64,000 nucleotides of DNA from Auritidibacter sp. Marseille-P8566. Lineage in GTDB: Bacteria; Actinomycetota; Actinomycetes; Actinomycetales; Microbacteriaceae. The stretch's first letter is position 1, and each line of letters opens with the position of its first letter. Positions 45,201 to 55,191 of the stretch are shown here, one piece after another. Under the pieces are notes generated by a model. It worked only from the letters and a program-made list of their open reading frames with translations, searched no databases and was not told the DNA's origin. The DNA lies in contig CAMDEE010000004.1 in NCBI GenBank assembly GCA_945895375.1, positions 62,001-126,000 of the forward strand. The letters run 5' to 3'. Position numbers and translations under genes: made by a program.

Positions 45201-46430
45201 TTACTTTATAAAATCTGGGATGTCCATGTCATCATCGAAGCCAGAGCTTGTTCTTGTATTCTCACCATCTGTCGGTTTGTTTTTCTCAACAAATACTTCT
45301 TCAGTTGCATCTTCCGCTTCGATATCCCTTGTTCCAAACCAAGCAGGAACCGTTGCCAAGGTTGGAGGCGCAACTTCAACAGTTTCATCTTGTACCGACA
45401 CCGGTGTCACTGGGACAACAGGAATTGAGCCTGAGTTTGAAGCCGTAAAAGAACTTGGTCTTGAACTAGATCTTGGGGTGACTTCATCGAAACCTGCGGC
45501 GATAACAGTTACGCGAATCTCATCACCCATTGCGTCGTTTATTGAGCTACCGAAGTAAATGTTTGCACTTGGATGAACAATTTCTTGAATCAGCCTTGAT
45601 GCCTCATTGATTTCAGCAAGCTTCATGTTTGAAGCAGCTGAGAACTGAATCAGAACACCGCGAGCATTGTCAATGCTGTTTTCAAGTAGCGGGTGGTTGA
45701 TGGCTTGCTCAGCGGCACGCATTGCACGGTCTTCACCCTTAGCGGTTCCGATACCCATCAAAGCTGTTCCAGCACCTTGCATTACAGCCTTCACGTCAGC
45801 GAAGTCCAAGTTCACAAGACCTGTTTCAACAATAAGATCTGAGATACCTTGCACACCTGCGCGAAGAATTTCGTCAGCCATGCTAAACGCGTCAACAAAG
45901 CTCAACTCAGCGTCGTTGAGTTCGATTAACTTCTGGTTAGGAACGATGATAAGAGCATCGACTTCAGACCTAAGTGCTTCGATACCTGCTTGAGCATTTT
46001 CAGCTCTGCGTCTTCCTTCAAAATCAAATGGGCGGCTAACAACACCGACAGTTAAAGCACCGGAGTCTTTAGCAATTCTTGCAACGACAGGTGCAGCTCC
46101 TGTTCCTGTGCCACCACCTTCACCAGCTGCAACGAAAACCATGTCTGAGCCGCGAAGTACTTCGGCGATTTCATCAGCGTGATCTTCGGCAGCTCTTCTA
46201 CCAACTTCTGGATCTGCACCGGCACCAAGACTTCTGGTGCTTGAACTACCAATCTCAAGTTTTACGTGCGCATCTGATTTCAGTAGGTCTTGACCGTCAG
46301 TGTTGATTGCGACGAATTCGACTCCACGAAGGCCCTTATCAATCATCTGATTCACAGCGTTTCCACCTGCACCACCGACACCAACAACTTTGATGACGGC
46401 TAGGAAATTATTTAGAACTGGTTCAGACAT
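45201..46430 (-). CDS. ftsZ: Cell division protein FtsZ
   Basis: A 409-residue tubulin homologue. [10 protein letters not shown] (17-26), the GTP signature [10 protein letters not shown] (105-114) and the T7 loop ([10 protein letters not shown]) are intact. A variable linker of about 80 residues ends in the conserved C-terminal peptide Asp-Ile-Pro-Asp-Phe-Ile-Lys, the docking site for SepF and FtsW. An AAGGAA site lies before the ATG, and a 144-bp gap from ftsQ leaves room for its own promoter, though none is clear to me. Confidence 0.97.
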   Translation of the reverse strand: MSEPVLNNFLAVIKVVGVGGAGGNAVNQMIDKGLRGVEFVAINTDGQDLLKSDAHVKLEIGSSSTRSLGAGADPEVGRRAAEDHADEIAEVLRGSDMVFVAAGEGGGTGTGAAPVVARIAKDSGALTVGVVSRPFDFEGRRRAENAQAGIEALRSEVDALIIVPNQKLIELNDAELSFVDAFSMADEILRAGVQGISDLIVETGLVNLDFADVKAVMQGAGTALMGIGTAKGEDRAMRAAEQAINHPLLENSIDNARGVLIQFSAASNMKLAEINEASRLIQEIVHPSANIYFGSSINDAMGDEIRVTVIAAGFDEVTPRSSSRPSSFTASNSGSIPVVPVTPVSVQDETVEVAPPTLATVPAWFGTRDIEAEDATEEVFVEKNKPTDGENTRTSSGFDDDMDIPDFIK

Positions 46431-46574
46431 GCGCTTCCTTCTTTGAGTCGAGCATTCATAGAACTCTAAACCTCTAGTTGAAGGTTAGGCATTTCTATCA
46501 AATGCATCTGCGCCAAAAAACTAAACCGTTAATCAGCTAAACACTGGCTCATCCTTAGGTGTGTCTAGAACTGG

Positions 46575-47453
46575 CTAGCGGATAACACTTGGCGTAAGAG
46601 GCGATGAGACATCGAAGGTGGCCGGGATACGAGCTGGTGTTCTAAAAAGTAGAACCTTTAAGACCCTGGACTTTAGAGCTGACTGGGTTGAGTCACCCCA
46701 GATGACGGTCTGCTTAGCATTTCCCCTAAGCCTCATACTCACGTTATCTCTGGTCCTGGCTTGAATCAATTCAACTTTCTCAAGAAGAGAAGCTGGCAGC
46801 GATAGGAGGACATCAATTGCCTGAGTGTAATTCTTTGAAGTCTTTGGATCTCCAGTGATGATGATTGTTGGTAACTTCTCAGAGCCGTTAGCAACTCCCA
46901 GCCTCACCCCAGATGGGTCATAGAGGAAACCGACACCATCTTCAATTACTACCGAAATTGCTGTGCGCTCAACTATCTTTACTCTTAGTTCGTGAGGTGG
47001 TTGGCTGACCACAGAAACACTTTCAATCAGCTTGAACTTGGCTAAATCGTCGGCAACACTCTGGCTGCTAATCATCGGAAGCGGCTTACCGATGTAATCA
47101 CTTAGAGCGGCCTGTATTTTTTTCTCTGGAACTTTATCGGACCCGGAAATGGTGATCTTGTTTACAGCCAATATGGGTGTGAACATCGTGGCAAGAACAA
47201 ATAGAACCAGGGCAACAATTGCGCCAGTAATAGACCTAAAGAAAATCTTCTTTATTGGAGACTCTTTGGTAAATCGTCGGACTTCCTTAGTCCTTGCACG
47301 ACGAATGTTTAGATTTGAAACACTTCTTTGGATTCGAGGCTTGGCCGGTGCTTTGGCTTTCTTAGCAAGAGGTTTGATCTTTGATTTCACTGGCTTAGCT
47401 TTACCTCTTGGTACAGGCTTAGAGTAACGAATTCTATTTCTAGACGGTTCCAA
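46575..47453 (-). CDS. ftsQ: Cell division protein FtsQ
   Basis: A 292-residue single-pass protein. A long basic cytoplasmic region (Lys/Arg/Pro-rich, about residues 10-75) is followed by a membrane helix near 76-95 and a periplasmic POTRA domain starting VNKITISGSDKVPEKKI, then the FtsQ beta domain (VVIEDGVGFLYDPSG). It links FtsI/W to the divisome. The frame is open upstream into murC, but a TTG at 47453, two bases after the murC stop and preceded by GAGGG, is the likely start. The protein then begins Met-Glu-Pro-Ser-Arg. Confidence 0.88.
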   Translation of the reverse strand: MEPSRNRIRYSKPVPRGKAKPVKSKIKPLAKKAKAPAKPRIQRSVSNLNIRRARTKEVRRFTKESPIKKIFFRSITGAIVALVLFVLATMFTPILAVNKITISGSDKVPEKKIQAALSDYIGKPLPMISSQSVADDLAKFKLIESVSVVSQPPHELRVKIVERTAISVVIEDGVGFLYDPSGVRLGVANGSEKLPTIIITGDPKTSKNYTQAIDVLLSLPASLLEKVELIQARTRDNVSMRLRGNAKQTVIWGDSTQSALKSRVLKVLLFRTPARIPATFDVSSPLTPSVIR

Positions 47454-47455
47454 AA

Positions 47456-48847
47456 CTAACCCTCGAGTGCTTTGAGAATTCCAGGTACCTGACGATAAAC
47501 ATCGCCGCAACCCATGGTAATTACAAAATCACCCGATTGCCCAATATGCGCAACAGCAGCAGGAACATCGTCCCAAAGTGGAACGTAGTGCATTCTTTTT
47601 TGATCAACAAAAGCATCAGCAATCAGTGCACCAGTTACTCCTGGTTCAGGATCTTCTCTAGCTGCGTATATGTCCAGCACAACTACTTCATCGCTAAGCT
47701 CAAGTGCCTCGGCGAATTCTTTAGCAAATAATCTGGTTCTGCTGTAAAGGTGTGGTTGAAAAACTGTGATCAGCCTGCCAGCGCCAACAACCGCCCTAGC
47801 TGCACTCAATGCCGCAATTACTTCAGTTGGGTGATGGGCAAAGTCGTCATAGACCTTTACCCCGCGCACTTCACCGTGCAACTCAAATCTACGCTCTGTG
47901 CCATTGAAAGTTGAAATGGCTGCTAGTGATTTCGCTGGGTCCAAACCAAGGCCAACAAGAACGGCAAATGCGCCAGCTGCGTTAATTGCATTGTGTTTGC
48001 CTGGTACAAGAAGTGTGCTTGAGTATGTCTTTGCGTCGTACGACAACTCGAAACTAACTCTTGCTCCAGTCGCGTCAAGATTCATGACGCGAACGTCTGA
48101 ACCTTGCGCTTCACCAAATGAAATAACCCTCCTATTGGCAATTAAACCTGTAACTCGAACAGCACCTGGGTCATCTGAACTTATGACAACAAAGTCGCTA
48201 GCACCGTTAGCGAATCTTGCGAACTCTTTCTCAAAGTTTTCAAGACTGCCGTAGTGATCAAGATGATCTGGGTCAACGTTTGTAATCAGAGCAACTGCTG
48301 TTTCATAATGCAAGAACGAGCCATCCGACTCATCTGCCTCAATCACAAACAACTCTGATGAACCTGATGCTGCAGAAGACCCATACTCAGCGATTACACC
48401 TCCGTTAACAAAACTTGGGTCCTTACCCAGCACGCGAAGCCCAGTTACGACCATTCCAGTGCTTGTTGTTTTACCGTGAGCTCCTGCAATAGAGATAAGT
48501 TTCTTACCCGTAGTCAAATACTTCAGAGCTTGCGAACGATGAAGTATCGGTAGTTTCTTTTCTTGAGCCAAAACATACTCAGGATTTGTGGGCCATAGCG
48601 CCGAGGTAACTACAACGGTGTCAGCACTTCCAAGGTTCAAAGCGTCATGCCCTATTGAAACATGAGCACCAAGTTTTCTAAGCTCATCGATGTTTCCTGA
48701 CTCTCTAACATCGCTTCCGGTGACTTTGTGCCCAGATTGGATAAGCATACGAGCAATACCGCTCATGCCTGAACCGCCAATACCAATGAAGTGAACGTGC
48801 CCTAAATCTTCAGGAACGCTCTGGCTAAAGTCCGGTTTGATAGTCAT
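47456..48847 (-). CDS. murC: UDP-N-acetylmuramate--L-alanine ligase MurC
   Basis: A 463-residue Mur ligase that adds L-Ala to UDP-MurNAc. The N-terminal dinucleotide-like GIGGSGMSG is at 22-30 and the ATP-binding AGAHGKTT at 121-128. [10 protein letters not shown] and HHPTEV are the expected metal and substrate motifs. The length is typical. It lies 39 bp after murG, one of the larger gaps in the cluster. Confidence 0.97.
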   Translation of the reverse strand: MTIKPDFSQSVPEDLGHVHFIGIGGSGMSGIARMLIQSGHKVTGSDVRESGNIDELRKLGAHVSIGHDALNLGSADTVVVTSALWPTNPEYVLAQEKKLPILHRSQALKYLTTGKKLISIAGAHGKTTSTGMVVTGLRVLGKDPSFVNGGVIAEYGSSAASGSSELFVIEADESDGSFLHYETAVALITNVDPDHLDHYGSLENFEKEFARFANGASDFVVISSDDPGAVRVTGLIANRRVISFGEAQGSDVRVMNLDATGARVSFELSYDAKTYSSTLLVPGKHNAINAAGAFAVLVGLGLDPAKSLAAISTFNGTERRFELHGEVRGVKVYDDFAHHPTEVIAALSAARAVVGAGRLITVFQPHLYSRTRLFAKEFAEALELSDEVVVLDIYAAREDPEPGVTGALIADAFVDQKRMHYVPLWDDVPAAVAHIGQSGDFVITMGCGDVYRQVPGILKALEG

Positions 48848-48886
48848 AAAATCCTCAATAATTTCTCTAAGACTAAATAGTGCTGG

Positions 48887-49966
48887 CTAGTCTTTTCCGA
48901 GCAACACGCCATTTACTAAACCAAGAAGGCGTTGAGCACCATCACTAACCCCAACTGACAAGGCATTGGAGCTCATTTCCTTCACTCTTTTAGCGTTGCT
49001 GATCAAAGGAATAAGAACGGATCTCACGTACTCGGCACTGAAATCTGCATCATCAACCAGCAACGCACCGCCTGCATCAACTAGTTCCTCTGCGTTGTGT
49101 TTTTGCTCGCCATTACCTACTGGGTAAGGAACCAGAACCGCTGGAAGACCAACTGCGGCAAACTCACTGACCGTTGCAGCTCCAGATCTAGCAACTGCGA
49201 AATCTGCAGCAGCTAGGGCTAGATCCATTCGGTCGCAGTAACTCAAACGTCGGTAGCCACCATCGATTAGATCTTCAAGCTCTGCCCTAGAGCCTACGAT
49301 GTGGATTACCTGAATGCCCGCCGCTTCAAGCCACTGCCTCGAGCCCTCAATTGTTTCGTTGATTCTTTTCGCGCCAAGTGATCCACCTGTAACAAGCAGA
49401 GTGGTGAGTTTTGGATCTAAGCCGAAGAAGACATCGGCTTCAAACTTCATGTCGGTCTTAGTAATCTCGACCACCTCTTTTCGGAGAGGCATGCCAACAA
49501 CAACTGAATTAGGCAAAATTGTTTTACTGAAGGTGACTCCAACAGCGGAGGCGCTATTTGCACCAATCCGGTTTGCATAGCCAGGAAGAGCATTAGCTTC
49601 ATGCACAACGAACGGTACGCCTAAAGCTTTTGCTGCTCTATATGCAGGAGCACTCGCATAACCGCCAAAGCCAACAACAACATCAATCTTGTTTTCTCTA
49701 AGGTAGCGCTTAACCGTAGAAACGGATTCTAAGAAAAGCTTTGGGAATCTAAACAGATAGCCATCTAGCTTTCTTGGCATAGGCAGTCTTGGAACAATAA
49801 GTAGTTCGTAGCCTCTATCAGGCACAAGCCTTGATTCAAGTCCTTCTTCTGTTCCTAAAGCCCAAACTTTATTCTCGCCATCCTGCTTCATAATTTCATC
49901 AGCGAGTGAAAGTAATGGATTCACGTGACCAGCTGTGCCGCCACCAGCTAAAAGATAGTTCGTCAT
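48887..49966 (-). CDS. murG: Lipid II synthase MurG (GlcNAc transferase)
   Basis: A 359-residue GT28 enzyme that adds GlcNAc to lipid I. The N-terminal LAGGGTAGHVNP loop, FVVHEANALPGYANR and the C-terminal domain loop TGGSLGAKRIN are diagnostic. VARSGAATVSEFAAVGLPAV is the UDP-GlcNAc-binding segment. It works at the inner membrane face on the product of MraY. It overlaps ftsW by 4 bp (ATGA). Confidence 0.96.
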   Translation of the reverse strand: MTNYLLAGGGTAGHVNPLLSLADEIMKQDGENKVWALGTEEGLESRLVPDRGYELLIVPRLPMPRKLDGYLFRFPKLFLESVSTVKRYLRENKIDVVVGFGGYASAPAYRAAKALGVPFVVHEANALPGYANRIGANSASAVGVTFSKTILPNSVVVGMPLRKEVVEITKTDMKFEADVFFGLDPKLTTLLVTGGSLGAKRINETIEGSRQWLEAAGIQVIHIVGSRAELEDLIDGGYRRLSYCDRMDLALAAADFAVARSGAATVSEFAAVGLPAVLVPYPVGNGEQKHNAEELVDAGGALLVDDADFSAEYVRSVLIPLISNAKRVKEMSSNALSVGVSDGAQRLLGLVNGVLLGKD

Positions 49967-51210
49967 CTCTTGCGCACACTTTTCTTAGGTCTAGCTTGAT
50001 CGCGTTCAACAGCAAGAACTACACCTAATGCCATTAGTACCGCAAGCATGGATGATCCCCCTCTAGAGAAAAGTGGCAACGGGACACCGATAACAGGCAT
50101 TAGGCCGAGAACAACCGCAATGTTGATAAATGCCTGGCAGGTGATCCAGAGCATAATTCCTGTGACTGCAATGTAGCCAAATCCGGTAGCTGAATTTAGT
50201 GAGACCTTACGCATGTATCGAGCAAGAATAAAGAAAAGAATAAGAACCACTACTGCTCCAACGAACCCAGCTTCTTCTCCGATGACGGAGAAAATAAAGT
50301 CGTTCTCCACTTCAGGGATCCAACCCCACTTCATCTTGGAATCACCTAACCCAGTTCCAAACAATCCGCCAGAGGCCAGAGCCCACTCGCCGTGCTTAAC
50401 TTGCCAGTTTGAGTCGTCTCCTTCGGAACCCAGACCGAATGCTGACAAAATTCGCCTCATTCTGTTTGTGCTAGTGGCTGCTGCTACAAGCAATACCAAA
50501 GCGCCAGCACCTAGAAATCCGCCGATAACTTTCCACGGTGCACCAATCAGCACTCCGAGGAGTAACACGAAGACCACCATTACAGCAGCTGTACCAAGAT
50601 CATTGGAGAGAACCAAGACAAACGAGGCAGGTAGGAAACCAAACACTGCTAAAGGAAAAGCAGTCTTACGCCAGTCCCATAGCGAATCAAGGTGTGGGCT
50701 CACCCAAGTTGCTATGGCAAGAATCATTCCTAGCTTCATCAACTCTGAGGGTTGAAGAGTAAAGGTTCCGATTGCAATCCAGTTTCTGTTTCCACCAACA
50801 GTCACGCCGATTCCGGGAACCAGAACTAGAACCTGCAAAATGATAGTTGCTGTGAAAAAGATCATCGAAAACTTCCGAATGACTTCTACCGGACGCATTG
50901 ATATAAATACCATCGCCAAAAAACCTAGGAATGCGTAAAGTAACTGAGATCTAAACTCAGCAAAAGCGTCACCTGTGGCTTTGATGGAAACTACGTTCGA
51001 TGCACTCAGAACCATCACTAGTCCAAGAATCAGCATCAGACCAATAAGCATCACTAGGCGATAAAAAAGTTTTGATTGGTTCAGGGAGTAATTATCAAAC
51101 CAGCGCACAACAGCTCTAATCGGATTTCTTAAAACTCCAACAGCGTTTTGAACCAAAGAAGGTTTAGGCGCAACTTTCTTACTTCTTGTGGTCTGACTAG
51201 CTCTTGCCAT
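49963..51210 (-). CDS. ftsW: SEDS peptidoglycan glycosyltransferase FtsW
   Basis: A 415-residue polytopic protein with about ten membrane helices. SEDS signatures include GGNRNWIAIGTFTLQPSELMK (in two adjoining parts), NDLGTAAVM and the C-terminal PLPLFSRGGSSML. It polymerises lipid II at the septum with FtsI. A basic N-terminal extension of about 45 residues precedes the first helix. It overlaps murD by one base. Confidence 0.95.
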   Translation of the reverse strand: MARASQTTRSKKVAPKPSLVQNAVGVLRNPIRAVVRWFDNYSLNQSKLFYRLVMLIGLMLILGLVMVLSASNVVSIKATGDAFAEFRSQLLYAFLGFLAMVFISMRPVEVIRKFSMIFFTATIILQVLVLVPGIGVTVGGNRNWIAIGTFTLQPSELMKLGMILAIATWVSPHLDSLWDWRKTAFPLAVFGFLPASFVLVLSNDLGTAAVMVVFVLLLGVLIGAPWKVIGGFLGAGALVLLVAAATSTNRMRRILSAFGLGSEGDDSNWQVKHGEWALASGGLFGTGLGDSKMKWGWIPEVENDFIFSVIGEEAGFVGAVVVLILFFILARYMRKVSLNSATGFGYIAVTGIMLWITCQAFINIAVVLGLMPVIGVPLPLFSRGGSSMLAVLMALGVVLAVERDQARPKKSVRKR

Positions 51211-52667
51211 TATTCCTGTACTTCCTTTGATACTGCTGATGCAAATTGGTTTCCTCTATCTGCATAGTCTTTGAATTGATCCATCGAGGCAGCTGCTGGC
51301 GCTAACAACACCACATCTCCTTCAACCGCGACAGCTTTAGCCACTTTTACTGCTTCACTCATTACCTCGTGAGCGTCGGAAACAACTTCGAACACTCGAG
51401 TGTTTGGAGCATGTTCAGCTAGCGCCTCCAGCACTGGTAACCGATCTGAACCGATGACAATGGCAGCTTTAAGCTTTTTCGAATACCTTGAAACAAGATT
51501 TGAAATGTCTACACCTTTTAGTAAGCCACCAACAATCCAAACAACAGAATCAAATGAAGATAGAGCAGCTGCTGCTGCGTGAGGATTAGTGGCTTTAGAA
51601 TCATCCACCCAGATAACTCCGTCTTTTTCGAGAACAAGTTGGATACGGTGAGCGTCCAACTGAAAATCTTGGAGTGCCTTGGCTATTTCTTCAGCCTGAA
51701 CACCAATTGACCTGACTAAGGCTGCTGCCGCAGCAATGTTAGCCATCAGGTGAGGGCTCACGATCAGGCTGCTGTTCAAATCAGTTAGAGTTGCAAGTTC
51801 TAAGGCGAAACTTGGGTCATCAATGAATGCTCTATCTACCAAGATATCTTCAACCCAACCAACTTCATTAGGAGCCGGTGTGTTGACTGTGAAGCCGACG
51901 GCTTGAGCGTTAGCCGTATTTGAGGAGTTAGCTAGTAGCTCAGATGTCTTGTTATCACCCACGTTGTAAACGCAGCAGATTGAAGTGTTGTTGAAAATCT
52001 TCCCTTTAGTGCGTCCATACTCTTGCATTGAACCATGCCAATCCAAGTGGTCCTCAGCGAGATTCAACACAATGCTGGCAATAGGTTCAATTGAGTTAAT
52101 GTAGTGCAACTGAAAACTACTCAATTCAACAACTAGAACTTCAAAATTAGCTGGATCGCGGATGACATCAAGGATAGGAACTCCGATGTTGCCACAAGCC
52201 ACCGCTCTAATGCCTGCAACCTGAAGCATCTTCTCAACTAGTTGAGTAACCGTAGTCTTGCCGTTAGTTCCTGTAATGCAAATCCATTTTGACGGTTCCC
52301 CGAATTTATCTCTTACTCGCCAAGCAAGGTCAACATCAGTCCAAATCTCGAGGCCATGTTGCTCTGCTTCTACTAAAAGTGAGTTGTCTGGTTTTATGCC
52401 AGGTGATGTAATAACCACATGAGCTGCAAATTCTGCTAGTCGATTTGAAACAGCTTTGTAATCTTGACCAATCAAATATTTAATTCCCAAGACATCAAGA
52501 ATGTCTAATGACTCAGCTTCGGCTTTGTCTGCAACAACAATAACTTTTGCGCCAAGTTCATTCAGTGTGTCAGCAACAGAGAATCCGCTTACTCCGAGCC
52601 CAAACACAACGGCTCTAAGTTCACTCCAATCAGAGTGCCAACTGTTTAGGTGATCTAAATTGCTCAT
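51210..52667 (-). CDS. murD: UDP-N-acetylmuramoyl-L-alanine--D-glutamate ligase MurD
   Basis: A 485-residue Mur ligase adding D-Glu. The N-terminal FGLGVSGFS at 22-30 and the ATP loop TGTNGKTT at 132-139 are intact, and LNLAEDHLDWHGS and DDSKATNPHAA match the family. The ATG at 52667 overlaps the mraY stop by 4 bp and is preferred over the in-frame Met seven codons upstream. Confidence 0.96.
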   Translation of the reverse strand: MSNLDHLNSWHSDWSELRAVVFGLGVSGFSVADTLNELGAKVIVVADKAEAESLDILDVLGIKYLIGQDYKAVSNRLAEFAAHVVITSPGIKPDNSLLVEAEQHGLEIWTDVDLAWRVRDKFGEPSKWICITGTNGKTTVTQLVEKMLQVAGIRAVACGNIGVPILDVIRDPANFEVLVVELSSFQLHYINSIEPIASIVLNLAEDHLDWHGSMQEYGRTKGKIFNNTSICCVYNVGDNKTSELLANSSNTANAQAVGFTVNTPAPNEVGWVEDILVDRAFIDDPSFALELATLTDLNSSLIVSPHLMANIAAAAALVRSIGVQAEEIAKALQDFQLDAHRIQLVLEKDGVIWVDDSKATNPHAAAAALSSFDSVVWIVGGLLKGVDISNLVSRYSKKLKAAIVIGSDRLPVLEALAEHAPNTRVFEVVSDAHEVMSEAVKVAKAVAVEGDVVLLAPAAASMDQFKDYADRGNQFASAVSKEVQE

Positions 52668-53794
52668 GCAACCGAGCCATAAATCCACTCAACGTAGAAA
52701 AGACCGATTCCAGCCATTACTAACAGCCCGCAGATAATCCAGAATCTAACTACGACAGTAACTTCGTTCCAACCCTTTTCTTCAAAGTGGTGATGAAGTG
52801 GGCTATTCAAGAAAATTCTTCTTGGCTGTCCAGTAATTGCTCGAGATAGCTTGAAAACTCCTCGTTGCAAGATAACTGAACCTGCAGAGATTGCAAACAA
52901 TCCGCCAACTAGAACCAGAAGAACTTCGGTGCGGGAAAGAATTGCTAGTGCAGCTAATGCTCCACCAAGACCAAGGGATCCGCTATCCCCCATAAAAATC
53001 TGTGCTGGATTGGTATTGAACCAAAGGAAGCCAATGAGTGCACCAACAATTGCAGCCGCTACAACAGCAAGATCAAGAGGATCTTTTGTGTTGTAACAGT
53101 TCGGTGCAATGTTGGTGATGTCACAGGCCTGGTTGAACTTCCAGAAACCAATAACAGCAAATGCTCCAATAGACATAATCAATGAACCCGTTGCAAGCCC
53201 ATCAGCTCCATCAGTTAAGTTCACTCCGTTTGATGCGCTCACTACAAGTAGATAAATCCAGAACAGGAATGCTGCGATTCCAATCCAAATAGCAATCGAT
53301 CCCCAGCTTTCAGGGGCAATTTTCATTAGGTCAAAACCAGTATCTCTGAATACAGAGATTTCGGTTGAAGCTGGCGTTAAGCCAAAAACGTCTGCGTTCT
53401 GGAGTGAAGCCCAAGCAAACACAGTGGCAACGAGTATCTGACCTGCAATTTTATAAATACCTTTGAGTCCGGCAGTGTTCTGTCCTCGTACCTTTAGGTA
53501 ATCATCCAAGAAACCAACAAGACCTAGACCAACCATCATGAACATAATCAGAAGAGCCGAGTATGTTGGTGGCTCACCGTTGACCATTTTGGCTACGAAG
53601 TAGGAAGCAACGGCGCTGAGGATTATTCCAATTCCACCCATGCTTGGTGTTCCACGCTTGATGTGGTGTGTGGATGGTCCATCGACGCGAACAACCTGGC
53701 CCCAACCAATTTTCTTGAATAGCCAGATGAGAACTGGTGTTATCACTAGTGAGAGCACCAGCCCTAATAGCCCTGCGAGTAATAACGCTCTCAT
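52664..53794 (-). CDS. mraY: Phospho-N-acetylmuramoyl-pentapeptide-transferase MraY
   Basis: A 376-residue enzyme with about ten membrane helices that transfers phospho-MurNAc-pentapeptide to undecaprenyl phosphate, giving lipid I. HHIKRGTPSMGG is at 43-54, the catalytic-region FLDDYLK contains Asp97/Asp98, and NLTDGADGLATG and the C-terminal PLHHHFEEKGW are conserved. A loop with two Cys (QACDITNIAPNCYNTKDP) is somewhat longer than in E. coli. It is coupled to murF (one shared base). Confidence 0.96.
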   Translation of the reverse strand: MRALLLAGLLGLVLSLVITPVLIWLFKKIGWGQVVRVDGPSTHHIKRGTPSMGGIGIILSAVASYFVAKMVNGEPPTYSALLIMFMMVGLGLVGFLDDYLKVRGQNTAGLKGIYKIAGQILVATVFAWASLQNADVFGLTPASTEISVFRDTGFDLMKIAPESWGSIAIWIGIAAFLFWIYLLVVSASNGVNLTDGADGLATGSLIMSIGAFAVIGFWKFNQACDITNIAPNCYNTKDPLDLAVVAAAIVGALIGFLWFNTNPAQIFMGDSGSLGLGGALAALAILSRTEVLLVLVGGLFAISAGSVILQRGVFKLSRAITGQPRRIFLNSPLHHHFEEKGWNEVTVVVRFWIICGLLVMAGIGLFYVEWIYGSVA

Positions 53795-55191
53795 TAGATC
53801 TCCTTCAAGAGGTCATCGCCTAGAAATCTCAAGTTTGCTGACTTCGAAGATTTGACCAAAACGATTTCGTCTCCTGTAAGCATTCCACGCAGATAGCCAA
53901 GAGCGTCGGAGATTTCGTCGAAATACTCGGATTCACCATCCCAAGAACCCTCTTGAGATGCACCCATGTGAATCAATTTGGCAGCTTTACCCACCACAAC
54001 AACCTGACCTAAATTCAGGCGAACAGCGATTCTTCCAATCGCATCATGCTCATGAGAGGAGAATTCACCTAGTTCAGCCATCTCGCCCATCACTGCAACT
54101 GTCTTCTTACCAGAAAGCCGTCCAAGTTGAGCAAGTGTTTGAAGAGCAGCCCTCATGGAATCTGGGCTCGAGTTATAGGCATCATTTATAACTGTCAGAC
54201 CATTTGGTGCAATGTTAAGTTCCATACGCCACTTCTCAGCCAACTGCATGCTTTCAATAGCCTTGATTGTTTTGTCTCGATCAGCACCAAGAAGCTCTCC
54301 CGCCGCTAATGCCGCTAGCGCGTTATATACGTGGTGCTCTCCAAGAATCTTTAGATTGACCTGACTCTTGCTGCCATCAGGTGTTTCATATTCAAAACTG
54401 GTTCCAGCTAGGCCAATTGATACACCAGAAGCCGAATAGTCGCTATCGCTACCAAGTCCAAAGGTAACAATCTTGGCTTTTGTCTTGTGAACCATGTTCA
54501 TCACTCGCTCGTCATCAAAATTCAAAAGAGCGATTCCTTCTGATGACAGTTCTTCAACTAGCTCAGCTTTAATCTTTTCCGTAGCATCAATGCCACCGAA
54601 CTCTCCTGCGTGGGCAAGTCCAACCTTCAGTTCAATACCTAGATCAGGTTCACACATTTGTGCCAGGTACCTAATCGTTCCAAAACCACCAGCACCCATC
54701 TCTACAACAAGGAACTTAGTTTCCTCATTTATGCGAAGCATTGAATAAGGTGCACCGACTTCATTATTGAAAGACTCTTCAGGTGAAATAGTGTTTCCCA
54801 CTGTTGAAAGAACTTCTCGAAGCATGTTTTTAGTAGTTGTCTTACCGTTAGATCCGGTAACACAAATAATCTTCAGATTGCCAAGAGCTTTGACTTTTGC
54901 AACTACATGTTTGGCAAGTTTTCCCAGTGCCAGTACTGAATCATCAACAATCAGCTGAGCGATTTCATCAGTTGTTTTCTGTTGCACGATTGCAGCTACC
55001 GCACCTTTTTCAATTGCGCTCGGGATAAACAAATGTCCGTCTGTTTCTTCACCTGGCTTGGCAACGAACAAAGAACCTTGAGTCACTAACCGTGAATCAG
55101 TTTCAACTGTGCCAGTCACGATTAGATCGCCATCACCGGCTAGTTCAGCGTCGATGGCTTCTGCGATTTCTCTAAGGCTTATGGCTATCAC
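53794..55191 (-). CDS. murF: UDP-MurNAc-tripeptide--D-alanyl-D-alanine ligase MurF
   Basis: A 465-residue Mur ligase adding D-Ala-D-Ala. TDSRLVTQGSLFVA (31-44), the ATP loop TGSNGKTT (112-119), the INDAYNSSPDSMRAAL substrate segment and VAVMGEMAELG are typical. No ddl gene is present in the window, so the dipeptide must be made elsewhere. It shares one base with murE. Confidence 0.96.
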   Translation of the reverse strand: MIAISLREIAEAIDAELAGDGDLIVTGTVETDSRLVTQGSLFVAKPGEETDGHLFIPSAIEKGAVAAIVQQKTTDEIAQLIVDDSVLALGKLAKHVVAKVKALGNLKIICVTGSNGKTTTKNMLREVLSTVGNTISPEESFNNEVGAPYSMLRINEETKFLVVEMGAGGFGTIRYLAQMCEPDLGIELKVGLAHAGEFGGIDATEKIKAELVEELSSEGIALLNFDDERVMNMVHKTKAKIVTFGLGSDSDYSASGVSIGLAGTSFEYETPDGSKSQVNLKILGEHHVYNALAALAAGELLGADRDKTIKAIESMQLAEKWRMELNIAPNGLTVINDAYNSSPDSMRAALQTLAQLGRLSGKKTVAVMGEMAELGEFSSHEHDAIGRIAVRLNLGQVVVVGKAAKLIHMGASQEGSWDGESEYFDEISDALGYLRGMLTGDEIVLVKSSKSANLRFLGDDLLKEI

